Positions 8,201 through 16,742 of a DNA stretch of 64,000 nt are shown piece after piece (positions within the stretch are counted from its first letter, which is position 1; each line of letters opens with the position of its first letter). This DNA is from a bacterium (lineage in GTDB: Bacteria > Electryoneota > Electryoneia > Electryoneales > Electryoneaceae). Under the pieces are notes generated by a model. It was not told the DNA's origin, ran no database searches, and worked only from the letters and a program-made list of their open reading frames with translations. The stretch is from the NCBI GenBank assembly GCA_020444265.1, contig JAHLLH010000001.1, positions 718,094-782,093 of the forward strand. The letters run 5' to 3'. Made by a program: the position numbers and the translations under genes.

Positions 8201-8788
8201 TCAGCGGCCCGCCATTTCAGCGCGGATACGGCTGAGGTGGATAGGGGTCACTCCCAGGTAGGATGCGATGTGGTACTGCGGGATTTCTTCTTCGAGGCCG
8301 GGATGATCTGCGAGGAAGGTCTCGTAGCGAGATCGTGCAGTCTGTGTCACGAGGGCAATTTCTCGCTCCTCCTTTTTAGCCCATTCCTGCTGGATGACGA
8401 TACGGACGAGACGTTCCAATTCGGGGTAACGGTCATACAAACGGGTGAATTGGTCGTAGGGGAAAATCAGGAGTCTGGATGGGATTAGGGCCTGAAGGTT
8501 GATCTGGTTCTGTTTGCCACGGACCAGCGCGGTCAGCGGGGCGATAAACGATCCCGGCATGAAGAAGGTCTTGTTGTACTCATCCCCTCCCGAACTGCGA
8601 TAAAACGCACGGAAGAGCCCTTCTGTCACAAAACCAATCGAATAGACCTGTTCCCCAGCCTCTGCGAAGTAGTCAAATTTAGCATACTCATGCTCTATGG
8701 CAAGGTTTCTGAGCTCAACACTGCATACTTCTGGAAGTGTATTTATCGAGTTAAAAACCTCTTTCAGGAATGGAAAACCTGCCTTCAT
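8201..8788 (-). CDS. Crp/Fnr-family transcriptional regulator
   Basis: A 195-residue protein with an N-terminal cyclic-nucleotide-binding-type beta-roll (about residues 25-125), a dimerisation helix (LERLVRIVIQQEWAKKEEREIAL) and a C-terminal helix-turn-helix (YHIASYLGVTPIHLSRIRAEM, 172-192). There is no N-terminal cysteine cluster, so it is not an FNR-type oxygen sensor, and the phosphate-binding motif for cAMP is not convincing. The ATG at 8788 with AGGA upstream is preferred over a TTG at 8806. It sits upstream of the barrel-SDR pair on the same strand, with a 117-base gap, and could regulate it; that link is inference. Confidence 0.85.
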   Translation of the reverse strand: MKAGFPFLKEVFNSINTLPEVCSVELRNLAIEHEYAKFDYFAEAGEQVYSIGFVTEGLFRAFYRSSGGDEYNKTFFMPGSFIAPLTALVRGKQNQINLQALIPSRLLIFPYDQFTRLYDRYPELERLVRIVIQQEWAKKEEREIALVTQTARSRYETFLADHPGLEEEIPQYHIASYLGVTPIHLSRIRAEMAGR

Positions 8789-8976
8789 AGGATATCCTGT
8801 TGTCAAGTTTGCACCCGGAAAAAGTAGGCGGTTATCTACCCTTCAACCAATCCCGGCTAGTCTGTTTTGCTGTTTGAAAGGAGGTACGAGATGGTACACT
8901 TGAGGGGCCGATGCGCGAGTGCGTACCATCCACTACCATCAAAAGGTGACGAGAAAACGACAAACCAGGAGCAGCA

Positions 8977-9861
8977 ATGCAGAAGCTTGCCTATCTCGGT
9001 CTTGGCATCATGGGCGGCAACATGGCCGCAAACCTGATTCAGGCGGGATATGAGGTTATGGTCTGGAACCGGACTGCGGCGGCTTGTGGTCCTTTGAAGG
9101 AACAGAGTGCTGAGGTAGCAACTTCCCCGGCCGAGGCAGTCAGGCAAGCAGACGTCGTCCTCTACTGCCTGAGCAATGAAGAAGCGATTGAGGAAGTTGT
9201 CTTCGGTGATGAGGGGGTGTTGGCTGCGGCGAAAGCGGGCAAGATCATTGTGGACATGAGCACCGTCCACCCTGCGACCAGCCGTCATGAAGCGGTAGCG
9301 ATTGAGGCAACGGGCGCCAAATTCCTCGATGCACCGGTCCTGGGTAGCCGAGACAAGGCAGAAGCAGGTACGTTGACCGTTGTCGCTGGAGGTTCGACTG
9401 AGGCCTTCGAAACGGTCCGTCCCATCCTCGAAGTGGTCGGTGGGCCTGTTTTCCACATGGGGGATCATGGCGCGGGCACAACGGCAAAACTGGCGGGCAA
9501 CCTGCTGCTGACTGCCGAAGCTCAGCTCTTCAGCGAGGCGATGCTGCTGGCGTCGAAGAGCGGACTGAAGGTCGATGCAATGGCCGAGATGCTTCGCACC
9601 ACTCCCCTTTGGCCACCCCTTTTTGAGCTGATGACTAAAACGGCGCAGTCACGAGACTTCGGAGTCAACTTCCCCTTGAAGCACGCCTACAAGGACACCA
9701 ACCTGATCACCGAGCTTGCCGCCGAGGTTGGTGCGCCAAGTGCCATAGGATCTGCCATTCGCGAGACACTGAAGGGCGCGGTCAACCAGGGTTGGGGCGA
9801 CGAAAACTTCACCGCCCTCTTGAAGATGTTGGAACTACAGGCCAGTCAGAAACTGAGTTAG
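8977..9861 (+). CDS. Beta-hydroxyacid dehydrogenase (3-hydroxyisobutyrate dehydrogenase/glyoxylate reductase type)
   Basis: A 294-residue NAD(P)-dependent dehydrogenase. Rossmann motif GLGIMG at residues 8-13, substrate motif DAPVLGSRDKAEAGTL at 118-133, and catalytic Lys171 with Asn175 (TTAKLAGNLLL). Arg32 after the second strand (WNRT) suggests NADP(H). The family includes 3-hydroxyisobutyrate dehydrogenase, tartronate semialdehyde reductase and GLYR-type glyoxylate/succinic semialdehyde reductases; the overall pattern fits GLYR best, by recollection of family motifs. CAGGAG precedes the start. Its last codon overlaps the end of the convergent symporter gene by four bases. Confidence 0.85.
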   Translation: MQKLAYLGLGIMGGNMAANLIQAGYEVMVWNRTAAACGPLKEQSAEVATSPAEAVRQADVVLYCLSNEEAIEEVVFGDEGVLAAAKAGKIIVDMSTVHPATSRHEAVAIEATGAKFLDAPVLGSRDKAEAGTLTVVAGGSTEAFETVRPILEVVGGPVFHMGDHGAGTTAKLAGNLLLTAEAQLFSEAMLLASKSGLKVDAMAEMLRTTPLWPPLFELMTKTAQSRDFGVNFPLKHAYKDTNLITELAAEVGAPSAIGSAIRETLKGAVNQGWGDENFTALLKMLELQASQKLS

Positions 9862-11120
9862 TCGTCCCCACGATTTCTGGCGTAATAGATATCATCGTCA
9901 AACTCACCCTCCCCCTTCGCGACAAGGGTCGTTGCCATCAGGTCGCCGGCGATATTGATTGCCGTGCGGGACATATCGAGTAGACGATCTACACCGAGGA
10001 TGATGCCAATCCCTTCCAGGGGCAGTCCGATTTCGGTCAACACCATCGACAGCATAATCAGGCCGACACCCGGAACCCCGGCGGTACCAATGCTGGCGAG
10101 AGTGGCCATCAGGACGACTTGCAGGAACTGCGATAGGTGGAGGTCAATGCCGTAGACATTGGCGATGAAGACGGTCGCAACCCCCTGCATGATGGCGGTG
10201 CCATCCATGTTGATCGTGGCGCCGAGAGGCAGGGTAAACGCGTGAACCGACTCCTTGCTGCCAAGCCTCTTCTCAGCCACCTGCATCGTTACTGGCAGGG
10301 TGGCATTGGAGGAACTGGTTGAAAAGGCGACAATCATCGCCGGGTAGATATTTTTGAAAAACTGGATCGGGTTGAGACGTGTAAAAGCGACCAGGTAGGA
10401 TGGATAGGTGATAAAGGCGTGCAGCAGCAGTGCACCGATGATGGTCAGCATGTATTTCATCAGCGGTATAAAAACGGCCAACCCTTCCCCCGCGATCACC
10501 TTCGCAAGCAGGCCGAAGACACCGATCGGGGCGAACATCATGATCATCTCAACCATCTTTTGGATCACAGCATCGACAGCCTCAAGGCCCTTGATGATCG
10601 GTTTACCCTTCTCGCCCACGGCTGTCAGCGCCAACCCGGACAACATGGCGAAAAAGATGATCTGCAACATCGACCCCTCCGCCATCGACTTGAAGGGGTT
10701 GGTCGGGACGATGTTGACAAAGATGTCCATTATGAAGGGCTGTTCCGCCCCCTCAAACGTACTCTCGATGGGAATGCTGAGGTTGGCGCCGGGATGGACA
10801 AGGAAGGCAAGCGAAAAGCCGATGGTGATCGCGACTGCGGTCGTGGTCAGGTAAATCGCGACCGTCTTCCCGCCAATCCGGCCCAGCTTGCTCAGGTCGC
10901 CAATCCCCGCAGTGCCCAGTGTCAGAGAGACGAGGACAAGCGGCACGACCAGCAGACGGATGCCATTGAGGAAAATGCGTCCGATGGGATCATGGATGTA
11001 CCGGATCAGGATCTCGTTGACATGTGCCGGCAGGACCAGGTACTGCAGCAAGCCAACAACCACACCCGCACCAAGCCCGATCAAAATCCACGCGGTCAGC
11101 CGTGCTGATTTGTCCTTCAC
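9858..11120 (-). CDS. Dicarboxylate/amino acid:cation symporter (DAACS family)
   Basis: A 420-residue secondary transporter of the GltP/DctA family that couples uptake of C4-dicarboxylates or glutamate/aspartate to Na+ or H+. Eight hydrophobic helices and two re-entrant hairpins can be traced; the signature SSSNATLP and TINMDGTAIMQG motifs lie in the second half, as expected for substrate and cation binding. The start is GTG with GGAGG upstream; no in-frame ATG offers a comparable site. Substrate choice between dicarboxylates and amino acids cannot be decided by eye. Confidence 0.92.
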   Translation of the reverse strand: MKDKSARLTAWILIGLGAGVVVGLLQYLVLPAHVNEILIRYIHDPIGRIFLNGIRLLVVPLVLVSLTLGTAGIGDLSKLGRIGGKTVAIYLTTTAVAITIGFSLAFLVHPGANLSIPIESTFEGAEQPFIMDIFVNIVPTNPFKSMAEGSMLQIIFFAMLSGLALTAVGEKGKPIIKGLEAVDAVIQKMVEMIMMFAPIGVFGLLAKVIAGEGLAVFIPLMKYMLTIIGALLLHAFITYPSYLVAFTRLNPIQFFKNIYPAMIVAFSTSSSNATLPVTMQVAEKRLGSKESVHAFTLPLGATINMDGTAIMQGVATVFIANVYGIDLHLSQFLQVVLMATLASIGTAGVPGVGLIMLSMVLTEIGLPLEGIGIILGVDRLLDMSRTAINIAGDLMATTLVAKGEGEFDDDIYYARNRGDD

Positions 11121-11157
11121 CCCATCCTCCGCTAGCGTTTATGAATGATCGTGCATC

Positions 11158-11538
11158 TTAGGCTTGAAAACTACCGATGGCAAGCAGCGCCCACCCCAGG
11201 AGGAAACTGAGTCCACCCAGCGGTGTCACCGGACCGAGCCAGGAGGGGCCTCCCAGTGCAAGCCAATACAAACTGCCAGAGAAGAGGATGATCCCGATCA
11301 AGAAGGCCCAGCCCGCGAGACTCAGGAGACGGGAGGCTGGTTGACGAAGCAGCAAGCCGGTCCCGATCAGAGCGAGGGCGTGGATCATCTGGTAACGGAC
11401 ACCAGTCTCGAACGTGTTCAGGTGGGTGGCATCCAGGATCTCACGCAAACCGTGAGCCGCGAATGCACCCAATGCGACCGCGAGGAACCCGTTGACCGCA
11501 CCGATTAGCAGGTAGAGTCGTGCACGTTTCTCGTTCAT
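11158..11538 (-). CDS. DUF423 membrane protein (YgdD-like)
   Basis: A 126-residue four-helix inner-membrane protein. The hallmarks of DUF423 are visible: GAFAAHGL near residue 25 and ALGGPSWLGPVTPLGG near 100. The family's function is unknown. The ATG at 11538 shares one base with the stop of the upstream M61 protease (TGATG), and GAGGAG lies inside the end of that gene, so the two are translationally coupled. Confidence 0.88.
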   Translation of the reverse strand: MNEKRARLYLLIGAVNGFLAVALGAFAAHGLREILDATHLNTFETGVRYQMIHALALIGTGLLLRQPASRLLSLAGWAFLIGIILFSGSLYWLALGGPSWLGPVTPLGGLSFLLGWALLAIGSFQA

Positions 11539-13418
11539 CACTTCTCCTCGGCGGGATGGGTCAGCCCGGACCACCGATTGAAGGCCTTTTTCTGTGCGCG
11601 AGATGGCTTCTCCATCGCCTTCAGCGGTCTCGTGGATTCGTTGATACCGAAGGTAAGTCTACGTTCCAGCAGTTTGCCTTCACGGGCGACCAGAACCACC
11701 ACCTCATCTCCTGGCTGGTAGCTCACGAGACGATTCTTCAGCGCTTCCACCTTGTTCGCCCCGTGCCCGGCGACACGCCAACCATCAATCGCCAGGAGTT
11801 CATCGCCGTTGCTCAACCCCGCATCCGCTGCGGGTCCACCTGTGAGAACGGTTTTCAGGTAGATACGGCTGCCCTTCTCATTCACCACTGCTCCATGCCA
11901 GGCAAGGCTGTCTGGTGCACCCAGTTCGAGCCCAACACGATCCAGCCACGGCGTCAGGTCGAGGGGGACCGTTCCGGTGACATAGTTATTGTAAATGTCG
12001 GAGACATCAACTCCGGTCGCCTCCTTAATGATGGGACGCAACCCTTCACGGTCGTTAAAGCCCTTTCCATCCTCGCGGTATTTCTTCCAGAGGGCACGCC
12101 AGACATCATCCAAACTCTGCTTGCCATCGGTCTCCTGACGAATCCGTGCATCAATCAACCCGGCCACCAGAAACCCTTTTCGATAGTAGCTGATCCCGAC
12201 ATTTGGAGTGTTTTCATCTTTGCGGTAATACTTGATCCAGGCATCGTAACTGGATTCACGCAGGTTTTGCACGTGACGCCCCGGCATCTCATGGTGCTGA
12301 CGGATTTCACGTTCCAGCAGCTTGAAAAAGCTTCCGCGCCCATCCTCCGTATCAAGAGTAGCCAACGCACGACCGGTCAGCAGCAGATCATAGTAGCTGG
12401 TCATACCCTCCACTTCAAACAGAGTGCGTACGTAGTTTTCTTCCTGGTAGGTCGGCGCCACCAGCGGTTCCGGAGCGATGCGTCGCACGTTCCACAGGTG
12501 GAAGTACTCATGGGCGCAGAGGGTTGCAAAGCGGATATGGTCATGCTCCGTGGCGAATCCCCACCTGTACCAGGCGAGGTGAGTGCCGCGGTCATGTTCG
12601 AGACCTCCACCCGAATCGCCAAGGCTGATCAGGATGGCGTATTCGGGTAGGGGCAACGCCGGGGAAGTGCCATCCTCCTTCAACGGCTCATCGCCACGGA
12701 AAAGCATCTCGCCCTGTTCAAGGGTAGCAATGACAAGTGGGAGAAGTTCCTCGCGATTGTAGTTGCCGGGCCCATCGAAGACAATTCGGTGCGGACGACC
12801 ACCCAGTTCAAAGTTCCATGTTACCAACGGCCCGGCGATCCCCACGGTATCGTAGAACGTGCGCAAGCCGCTCCCCTGCCAACGGCTCGGATGACCTGCA
12901 TCCCTGTCGAGCAGCATGTCTGCGCTCCAGCCTTTTGGTAGGACCAGCTCGATGGTATAAGCTTCGTTCCAGTTCTCCATGGGGGTCACAAACAGCGATG
13001 TATTTTGCCATGAGGCACGGTTGCTGGTCAGGTAGGGTGTTCGGACGGTCAGCTCGCCACCATAGACCTCGTACTGTACGGTTATGGTTGCACCCGGCTC
13101 GTGTGTGATTTGCCAACGATCCTTTGCGGTCTTCTCGATGGGCAAAGCGTTTCCCTGTTCGTCCATCGCGCTCATCTGTGGAATGTTTTTCGCATACTCA
13201 CGCACAAGGTAAGAACCAGGAGACCAGACTGGCAGGCGAAGAACCGTCAAATTCCCGGGTCGATCCGGAAAGGTCGCCGTCACGGCGAACTGACGTGACG
13301 CATTATCGGTCAGGTCCAGCTGATAGACGGATGGTGCATCGCTGGAGAAAGCAGGAAAAGCAACCAGAAGTAAAAGGACAAGAAAGGGAGAAACAGGGGC
13401 AATACGCTGGGGTGTCAT
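11538..13418 (-). CDS. M61-family metallopeptidase with PDZ domain
   Basis: A 626-residue secreted or periplasmic zinc aminopeptidase of the M61 (glycyl aminopeptidase) family. It begins with a signal peptide (FLVLLLLVAFPAFS), followed by an N-terminal beta domain and the gluzincin domain with HEYFH at residues 303-307 and the third ligand Glu337 (EVEGMTSYY). A PDZ domain lies at about 505-600 (GGPAADAGLSNGDELLAIDG), usual for bacterial members. AGAGGAC precedes the start. It is the first gene of a pair with the DUF423 gene and is separated from the upstream GlmU-like gene by a terminator. Confidence 0.92.
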   Translation of the reverse strand: MTPQRIAPVSPFLVLLLLVAFPAFSSDAPSVYQLDLTDNASRQFAVTATFPDRPGNLTVLRLPVWSPGSYLVREYAKNIPQMSAMDEQGNALPIEKTAKDRWQITHEPGATITVQYEVYGGELTVRTPYLTSNRASWQNTSLFVTPMENWNEAYTIELVLPKGWSADMLLDRDAGHPSRWQGSGLRTFYDTVGIAGPLVTWNFELGGRPHRIVFDGPGNYNREELLPLVIATLEQGEMLFRGDEPLKEDGTSPALPLPEYAILISLGDSGGGLEHDRGTHLAWYRWGFATEHDHIRFATLCAHEYFHLWNVRRIAPEPLVAPTYQEENYVRTLFEVEGMTSYYDLLLTGRALATLDTEDGRGSFFKLLEREIRQHHEMPGRHVQNLRESSYDAWIKYYRKDENTPNVGISYYRKGFLVAGLIDARIRQETDGKQSLDDVWRALWKKYREDGKGFNDREGLRPIIKEATGVDVSDIYNNYVTGTVPLDLTPWLDRVGLELGAPDSLAWHGAVVNEKGSRIYLKTVLTGGPAADAGLSNGDELLAIDGWRVAGHGANKVEALKNRLVSYQPGDEVVVLVAREGKLLERRLTFGINESTRPLKAMEKPSRAQKKAFNRWSGLTHPAEEK

Positions 13419-13499
13419 GGGCAGTCCTCTGAAATGAATCTGCTTGGCTTGGCACTCAAATGTTAGTAGTAACTAATATTGAAGCTGACAGCCTGACAG

Positions 13500-13537
13500 A
13501 CAAACGAAACCCGGACGCTTCGGGAGCCTCCGGGTTT
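13500..13537 (-). terminator. Terminator of the alternate glmU gene
   Basis: AAACCCGGA (13507-13515) pairs with TCCGGGTTT (13529-13537), with an inner GCT/AGC extension. On the minus strand it is followed by TTTCGTTTGTC. It lies 30 bases after the stop at 13568. Confidence 0.75.
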
Positions 13538-13567
13538 TACGATGCGCCTATTGATGTTCCTGTTCTA

Positions 13568-14845
13568 TCAGAGGTTGCCCGTAACCGCCTCCTGATGGAG
13601 CTTGCGCAGCAGGGTAACCATCGCCGGGGTCAGTTCACGTTCCCGCCTTTGCATCACAACCCGTGCTGTATCAAGAAACTTCTCGAAATCATAGTATTCG
13701 AAGTCAACCGGACCACCCCAACGGAAAGCACCGATCGTCTTCGGCGGAAACCCTGCTCCAAATACGTTGGTCCCCACTCCAACCACAGTGCCCGTATTCA
13801 ACTGTGTGTTGATCGCGGTTTTTGCATGATCGCCCAGCAGGCAGCCAAAGAAGGTCTGACCTGTGTCGATCGTCTCGCCGTCAATCACCACGCTGACATT
13901 CGAATAGTTGTTCTTCAGGTCGCTATTGTTGGTATCCGCACCGAGATTGACCCACTCACCAACAATCGCATGGCCAAGGAAGCCCTCGTGCTGCTTGTTT
14001 GCGTACCCGAGGAAGAGGGAATCCTCAATCTCACCACCAAGCTTACAATGAGGGCCTGTGACCACCGGACCGTAAATCTTCGCCCCGGCTTTGATCGTCG
14101 AATTCTCCCCGATCACCACGGGTCCCATCAGGATAGCACCGGGCAGGATGACCGCCTTGTCCTTGATGATAACCGGCCCCTTGCTGGCGTCCAGGATCGC
14201 CCCTGCGCCCACCACAGCACCTTCAGAAACGTGGATGTTGGTCTCCTCGACCAGGATGGCACGGTGATCCACTTCCCCATCGATGTAGCCATCTCCGACA
14301 CGACTCAATGATTTGGCAATGGCTTCACCCTGCCGCTTCAACAGGTCCCAGGGCCACCACGCCAGTCCACCATGTACTTCATAGATCTGTACGCTGGGTG
14401 CCGTCTTCTCCTGTCCCCAGATCTCTAACAACCGTCTGGCAGAGTACTCCTCCGGGTTAAACGAGGGATGGGACAGCCATTTTTTTGCCACGGTGGCTGG
14501 CATCCGAACAGCAACGACATCCGGGCCATCGGTCCAGAGGGTCCACGGACACTTGGGGTCCAGCCCATCCTTTGGGATCTGGGCTACGGATCGTCCGTTG
14601 ACAAGGAAGACTTCGCCGCTGTCAGGCAAGTGACCGGCTCGATTGCCGCCCTTCACCTCACGAACGATTCCGAGCAAGTGCTGACGGGGGATGTAGCCAT
14701 CTGGCTCACGGTCCAGATGACGGCCAATTCGTTCATCAAGCGTCTCCAGACCAAGCCGCAGGTCCCACGTGGGGCGAACCGTGCAGATCGGGCCAAAGCG
14801 ACGCCATCCCGGATCTTCAAACAAGTAGAGCGGGATTTGACTCAT
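13568..14845 (-). CDS. Alternate-type GlmU: sugar-1-phosphate nucleotidyltransferase/acetyltransferase
   Basis: A 425-residue protein with an N-terminal divergent nucleotidyltransferase-like half (PLYLFEDPGWRRFGPICTVRPTWDLRLG) and a C-terminal left-handed beta-helix of hexapeptide repeats (about residues 195-370; KDKAVILPGAILMGPVVIGENS). The pattern, including NLGADTNNSDLKNNYSNV and GDHAKTAINTQLNTGTVVG, matches the alternate bacterial GlmU family described from Bacteroidetes, proposed to make UDP-GlcNAc. A classical GlmU start motif (AAGKGTRM) is absent. CAGGAG precedes the start. It is monocistronic and divergent from the HU-like gene. The family assignment is from recall of its motifs. Confidence 0.82.
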   Translation of the reverse strand: MSQIPLYLFEDPGWRRFGPICTVRPTWDLRLGLETLDERIGRHLDREPDGYIPRQHLLGIVREVKGGNRAGHLPDSGEVFLVNGRSVAQIPKDGLDPKCPWTLWTDGPDVVAVRMPATVAKKWLSHPSFNPEEYSARRLLEIWGQEKTAPSVQIYEVHGGLAWWPWDLLKRQGEAIAKSLSRVGDGYIDGEVDHRAILVEETNIHVSEGAVVGAGAILDASKGPVIIKDKAVILPGAILMGPVVIGENSTIKAGAKIYGPVVTGPHCKLGGEIEDSLFLGYANKQHEGFLGHAIVGEWVNLGADTNNSDLKNNYSNVSVVIDGETIDTGQTFFGCLLGDHAKTAINTQLNTGTVVGVGTNVFGAGFPPKTIGAFRWGGPVDFEYYDFEKFLDTARVVMQRRERELTPAMVTLLRKLHQEAVTGNL

Positions 14846-15025
14846 AGAATCATCTCCTGGTTGAGTGCTGGAAAGTACAATTTCTTCCCCCCCGGTCCCA
14901 ACCCGATCGCAGCGAACGGAGCTCCTTTCTCCGGGAAGCTTGGTTCTTCACTTTACTTGGGTTATGGTGCCGATTAGATTTACAAGCGAAAAGTTCGACG
15001 AGCCTAAACCTTGAAAGGTCCCCCC

Positions 15026-15361
15026 ATGAGTGATCGACCTCGGACGTATATTAAGAGAGACGTGGTTGAGCAGACAGCCCATAACACCGGTTTCGACCCG
15101 AAGGTCGTTGCACCCATCGTGGACGCGACTTTTTCAACGCTGCGCGAGATGATCGTGACCACCCCGGGTGAATGCAGGATTGAGATTCGTGATTTTGGCG
15201 TGCTGCAAGTGAAAAACACGGCACCCAAGCCGAAAGCCCGTAACCCTCGGAAACCAGGTGAAGAGATCTTTATTCCGGCTCGAAGGAAAACCCATTTCCG
15301 GCCGGGGCGCAAGATCAAGGAAGCCCTGCAAGTCCCGCTTGATGAACTGAAAAAATCCTGA
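15026..15361 (+). CDS. HU/IHF-like DNA-binding protein
   Basis: A 111-residue nucleoid-type protein. It carries the dimerisation helices (KRDVVEQTAHNTGFDPKVVA), the beta-arm region RIEIRDFGVLQVKNTAPKPKARNPRKPGEEIFIPA, in which the NP wedge of the arm is visible (ARNPRKPGE), and the closing helix. It is a little longer than E. coli HU (90 residues), with N- and C-terminal extensions. Start at 15026 (MSDRP) with GAAAGGT upstream. The selenoprotein gene begins only 16 bases after its stop, so the two are probably one transcript. Confidence 0.88.
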   Translation: MSDRPRTYIKRDVVEQTAHNTGFDPKVVAPIVDATFSTLREMIVTTPGECRIEIRDFGVLQVKNTAPKPKARNPRKPGEEIFIPARRKTHFRPGRKIKEALQVPLDELKKS

Positions 15362-15377
15362 AAAGGGTTCGGAAGCG

Positions 15378-15605
15378 ATGGATATCCATATTGAGTACTG
15401 TGTTGTTTGAAACTATTACCCACATGCCGCCAGGTTGGCGGATGAACTCAAACAACAGATTCCCAACTGCACCATCCATCTTGTAAAAGGCTCGGGTGGC
15501 ATCTTTGATGTGCACGCAGATGGTGAGTTGGTCTATTCCAAATCCAGCACCTTTCGATTTCCCCTCCCCGGAGAAGTTGTTCAGAAACTCCAGAACCCCG
15601 GATAG
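15378..15605 (+). CDS. SelW/Rdx-type selenoprotein with in-frame UGA (Sec)
   Basis: This 75-residue gene is invisible to standard ORF calling because codon 11 (15408-15410) is TGA. Read as selenocysteine, the product starts MDIHIEYCVVU followed by NYYPHAARLADELKQQ, i.e. the CxxU redox motif (Cys8, Sec11) and N-Y-x-P-x-A helix start of the SelT/W/H (Rdx) thioredoxin-like family. Further conserved elements follow: HLVKGSGGIFDV, the DGELVYSK turn and FPLPGEVVQKL. The stop is TAG at 15603-15605. Immediately after the UGA a hairpin fits a bacterial SECIS element. GGAAG precedes the start, and it lies 16 bases downstream of the HU-like gene. Role: small thiol/selenol oxidoreductase, exact partner unknown. 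Selenoprotein machinery (SelA, SelB, tRNA-Sec, SelD) is not in the window. Confidence 0.88.
15423..15444 (+). promoter_or_regulatory. Predicted bacterial SECIS element
   Basis: Stem CCGCC (15427-15431) with GGCGG (15437-15441), extended past a bulged G by CAT/ATG (15423-15425 with 15442-15444), closes a five-base loop AGGTT beginning 22 bases after the UGA. Bacterial SECIS elements lie directly 3' of the UGA, with a small apical loop carrying G in the first two positions; the E. coli fdhF loop AGGUCU is very similar. It lies inside the coding region, as expected in bacteria. Confidence 0.75.
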
Positions 15606-15620
15606 AGAGTCCGGGGTTTT
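15594..15620 (+). terminator. Terminator of the HU-selenoprotein transcript
   Basis: AACCCCGGA (15594-15602) pairs with TCCGGGGTT (15610-15618), with a 7-base loop containing the TAG stop of the selenoprotein gene, then a T-run. The stop codon in the loop supports the position of the gene's end. Confidence 0.88.
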
Positions 15621-15674
15621 CTTCTACCTCCACTCCTTCGCATCTTCCTCTCAGATCACGACCACGAGGAGTCC

Positions 15675-16121
15675 ATGGCCAATCTTCCCACCCACCTTGT
15701 CTGCCCGCATTGCGGTCAGGAAATAGAAAAGTATCGTAACCCTTTCCCTACCGTTGACGTACTTATCCGTTACAGAGGGGGCATTGTCCTGATCGAACGA
15801 GGCAATCCACCCCATGGCTGGGCGATTCCTGGAGGCTTCATGGAGTATGGTGAATCCGCGGAAACGTGTGCGAGAAGGGAAATGATGGAAGAAACCGGGC
15901 TTGAACTTGACAACCTGGAGCTGTTTACCGTGCGATCTGAACCGGATCGTGACCCACGCTTCCACACAGTAACAATTGTCTTCACAGCAGATGGTCTTGG
16001 AGAACTTCAAGCCGGAGATGATGCAGACAATGCTCGGGTTTTCACTCCTGACAATGTGCCAGAACAGATGGCATTCGATCATGGTGATGTGCTGACTCTT
16101 TATAACAGCTCGGTCCGCTGA
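15675..16121 (+). CDS. Nudix hydrolase
   Basis: A 148-residue Nudix protein that hydrolyses a nucleoside diphosphate linked to another moiety. The Nudix box GX5EX7REUXEEXGU is intact at residues 54-76 (G54, E60, R68-E69, E72-E73, G75-L76). A single CPHC half of a zinc ribbon lies near the N-terminus (residues 10-13); the second pair of cysteines is missing. GAGGAG precedes the start. Substrate unknown; ADP-ribose or an oxidised nucleotide is possible. It stands alone, downstream of the selenoprotein terminator. Confidence 0.88.
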   Translation: MANLPTHLVCPHCGQEIEKYRNPFPTVDVLIRYRGGIVLIERGNPPHGWAIPGGFMEYGESAETCARREMMEETGLELDNLELFTVRSEPDRDPRFHTVTIVFTADGLGELQAGDDADNARVFTPDNVPEQMAFDHGDVLTLYNSSVR

Positions 16122-16676
16122 CAGGACCGTATCGTGCAACAACTCACCTCAACAGGAACAATTATTTCAACCGTTATGAAAAAACCAGGGTGGCATTTTT
16201 TACCCAGCTGGAAAAGTTTGCCGAGTGCGCAATCTTGGGAAACGGCTACTATTTCCCATATTTCGCATCCAGCATCCATGATTCCATCATCGTTCTCCCT
16301 ATTAAATGGTTTGTTTACGCCAGTTTCGAGAGGTAAAGCATGAAGAAATGGGAAGCGTGGAACAGGGAGGCAAAAATCTCCTTTCTTCTTGGCGTACATG
16401 AGGCATTTTTTGCGAGACGCTTAACCCGTAATACTTATACTGTCTAAATATATATACATCAACTCTATATCCTTACTCATAATCAGGAGTTGCAGCATTT
16501 AGCGTATTTAGCGTTTCCCGAAAGCCATCGAAACCCCAAAATCTGCCTCCCTGGTGTTGCTGTCAAGCTAGAATTTTTTTCGCTGCAATCTAGAGAGATC
16601 ACCAGAGATTAAACCCATTCACCAAGCACTCCATTTACTTTAATAGATACCATTTATGACAGTTCCAAACCAAGAG
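16122..16676. other. Gene-free interval, AT-rich in its second half
   Basis: About 550 bases without a convincing reading frame, RNA gene or long repeat. From 16420 it becomes AT-rich (a TATATATA run near 16450), and a short tandem TTTAGCGTA/TTTAGCGTT occurs near 16500. It may be degraded sequence; nothing recognisable remains. Confidence 0.5.
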
Positions 16677-16710
16677 AAGAGCGGCACCCTTTTCCAAAGG
16701 TACCGCTCTT
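16677..16710 (-). terminator. Terminator of the acyl-CoA carboxylase gene
   Basis: AAGAGCGGCACC (16677-16688) pairs with GGTACCGCTCTT (16699-16710) with one mismatch and a 10-base loop, 33 bases beyond the carboxylase stop. The T-run on the minus strand is weak (CTTGGTTTGG). Confidence 0.65.
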
Positions 16711-16742
16711 CGCAGTCAAGTTATCCACACGTGTGACCTGGG

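Noticed and set aside
15408..15410. TGA in the SelW-like gene taken as a nonsense mutation or pseudogene
   Set aside because: The UGA stands exactly at the Sec position of CxxU, the frame is conserved on both sides, and a SECIS-like hairpin follows.
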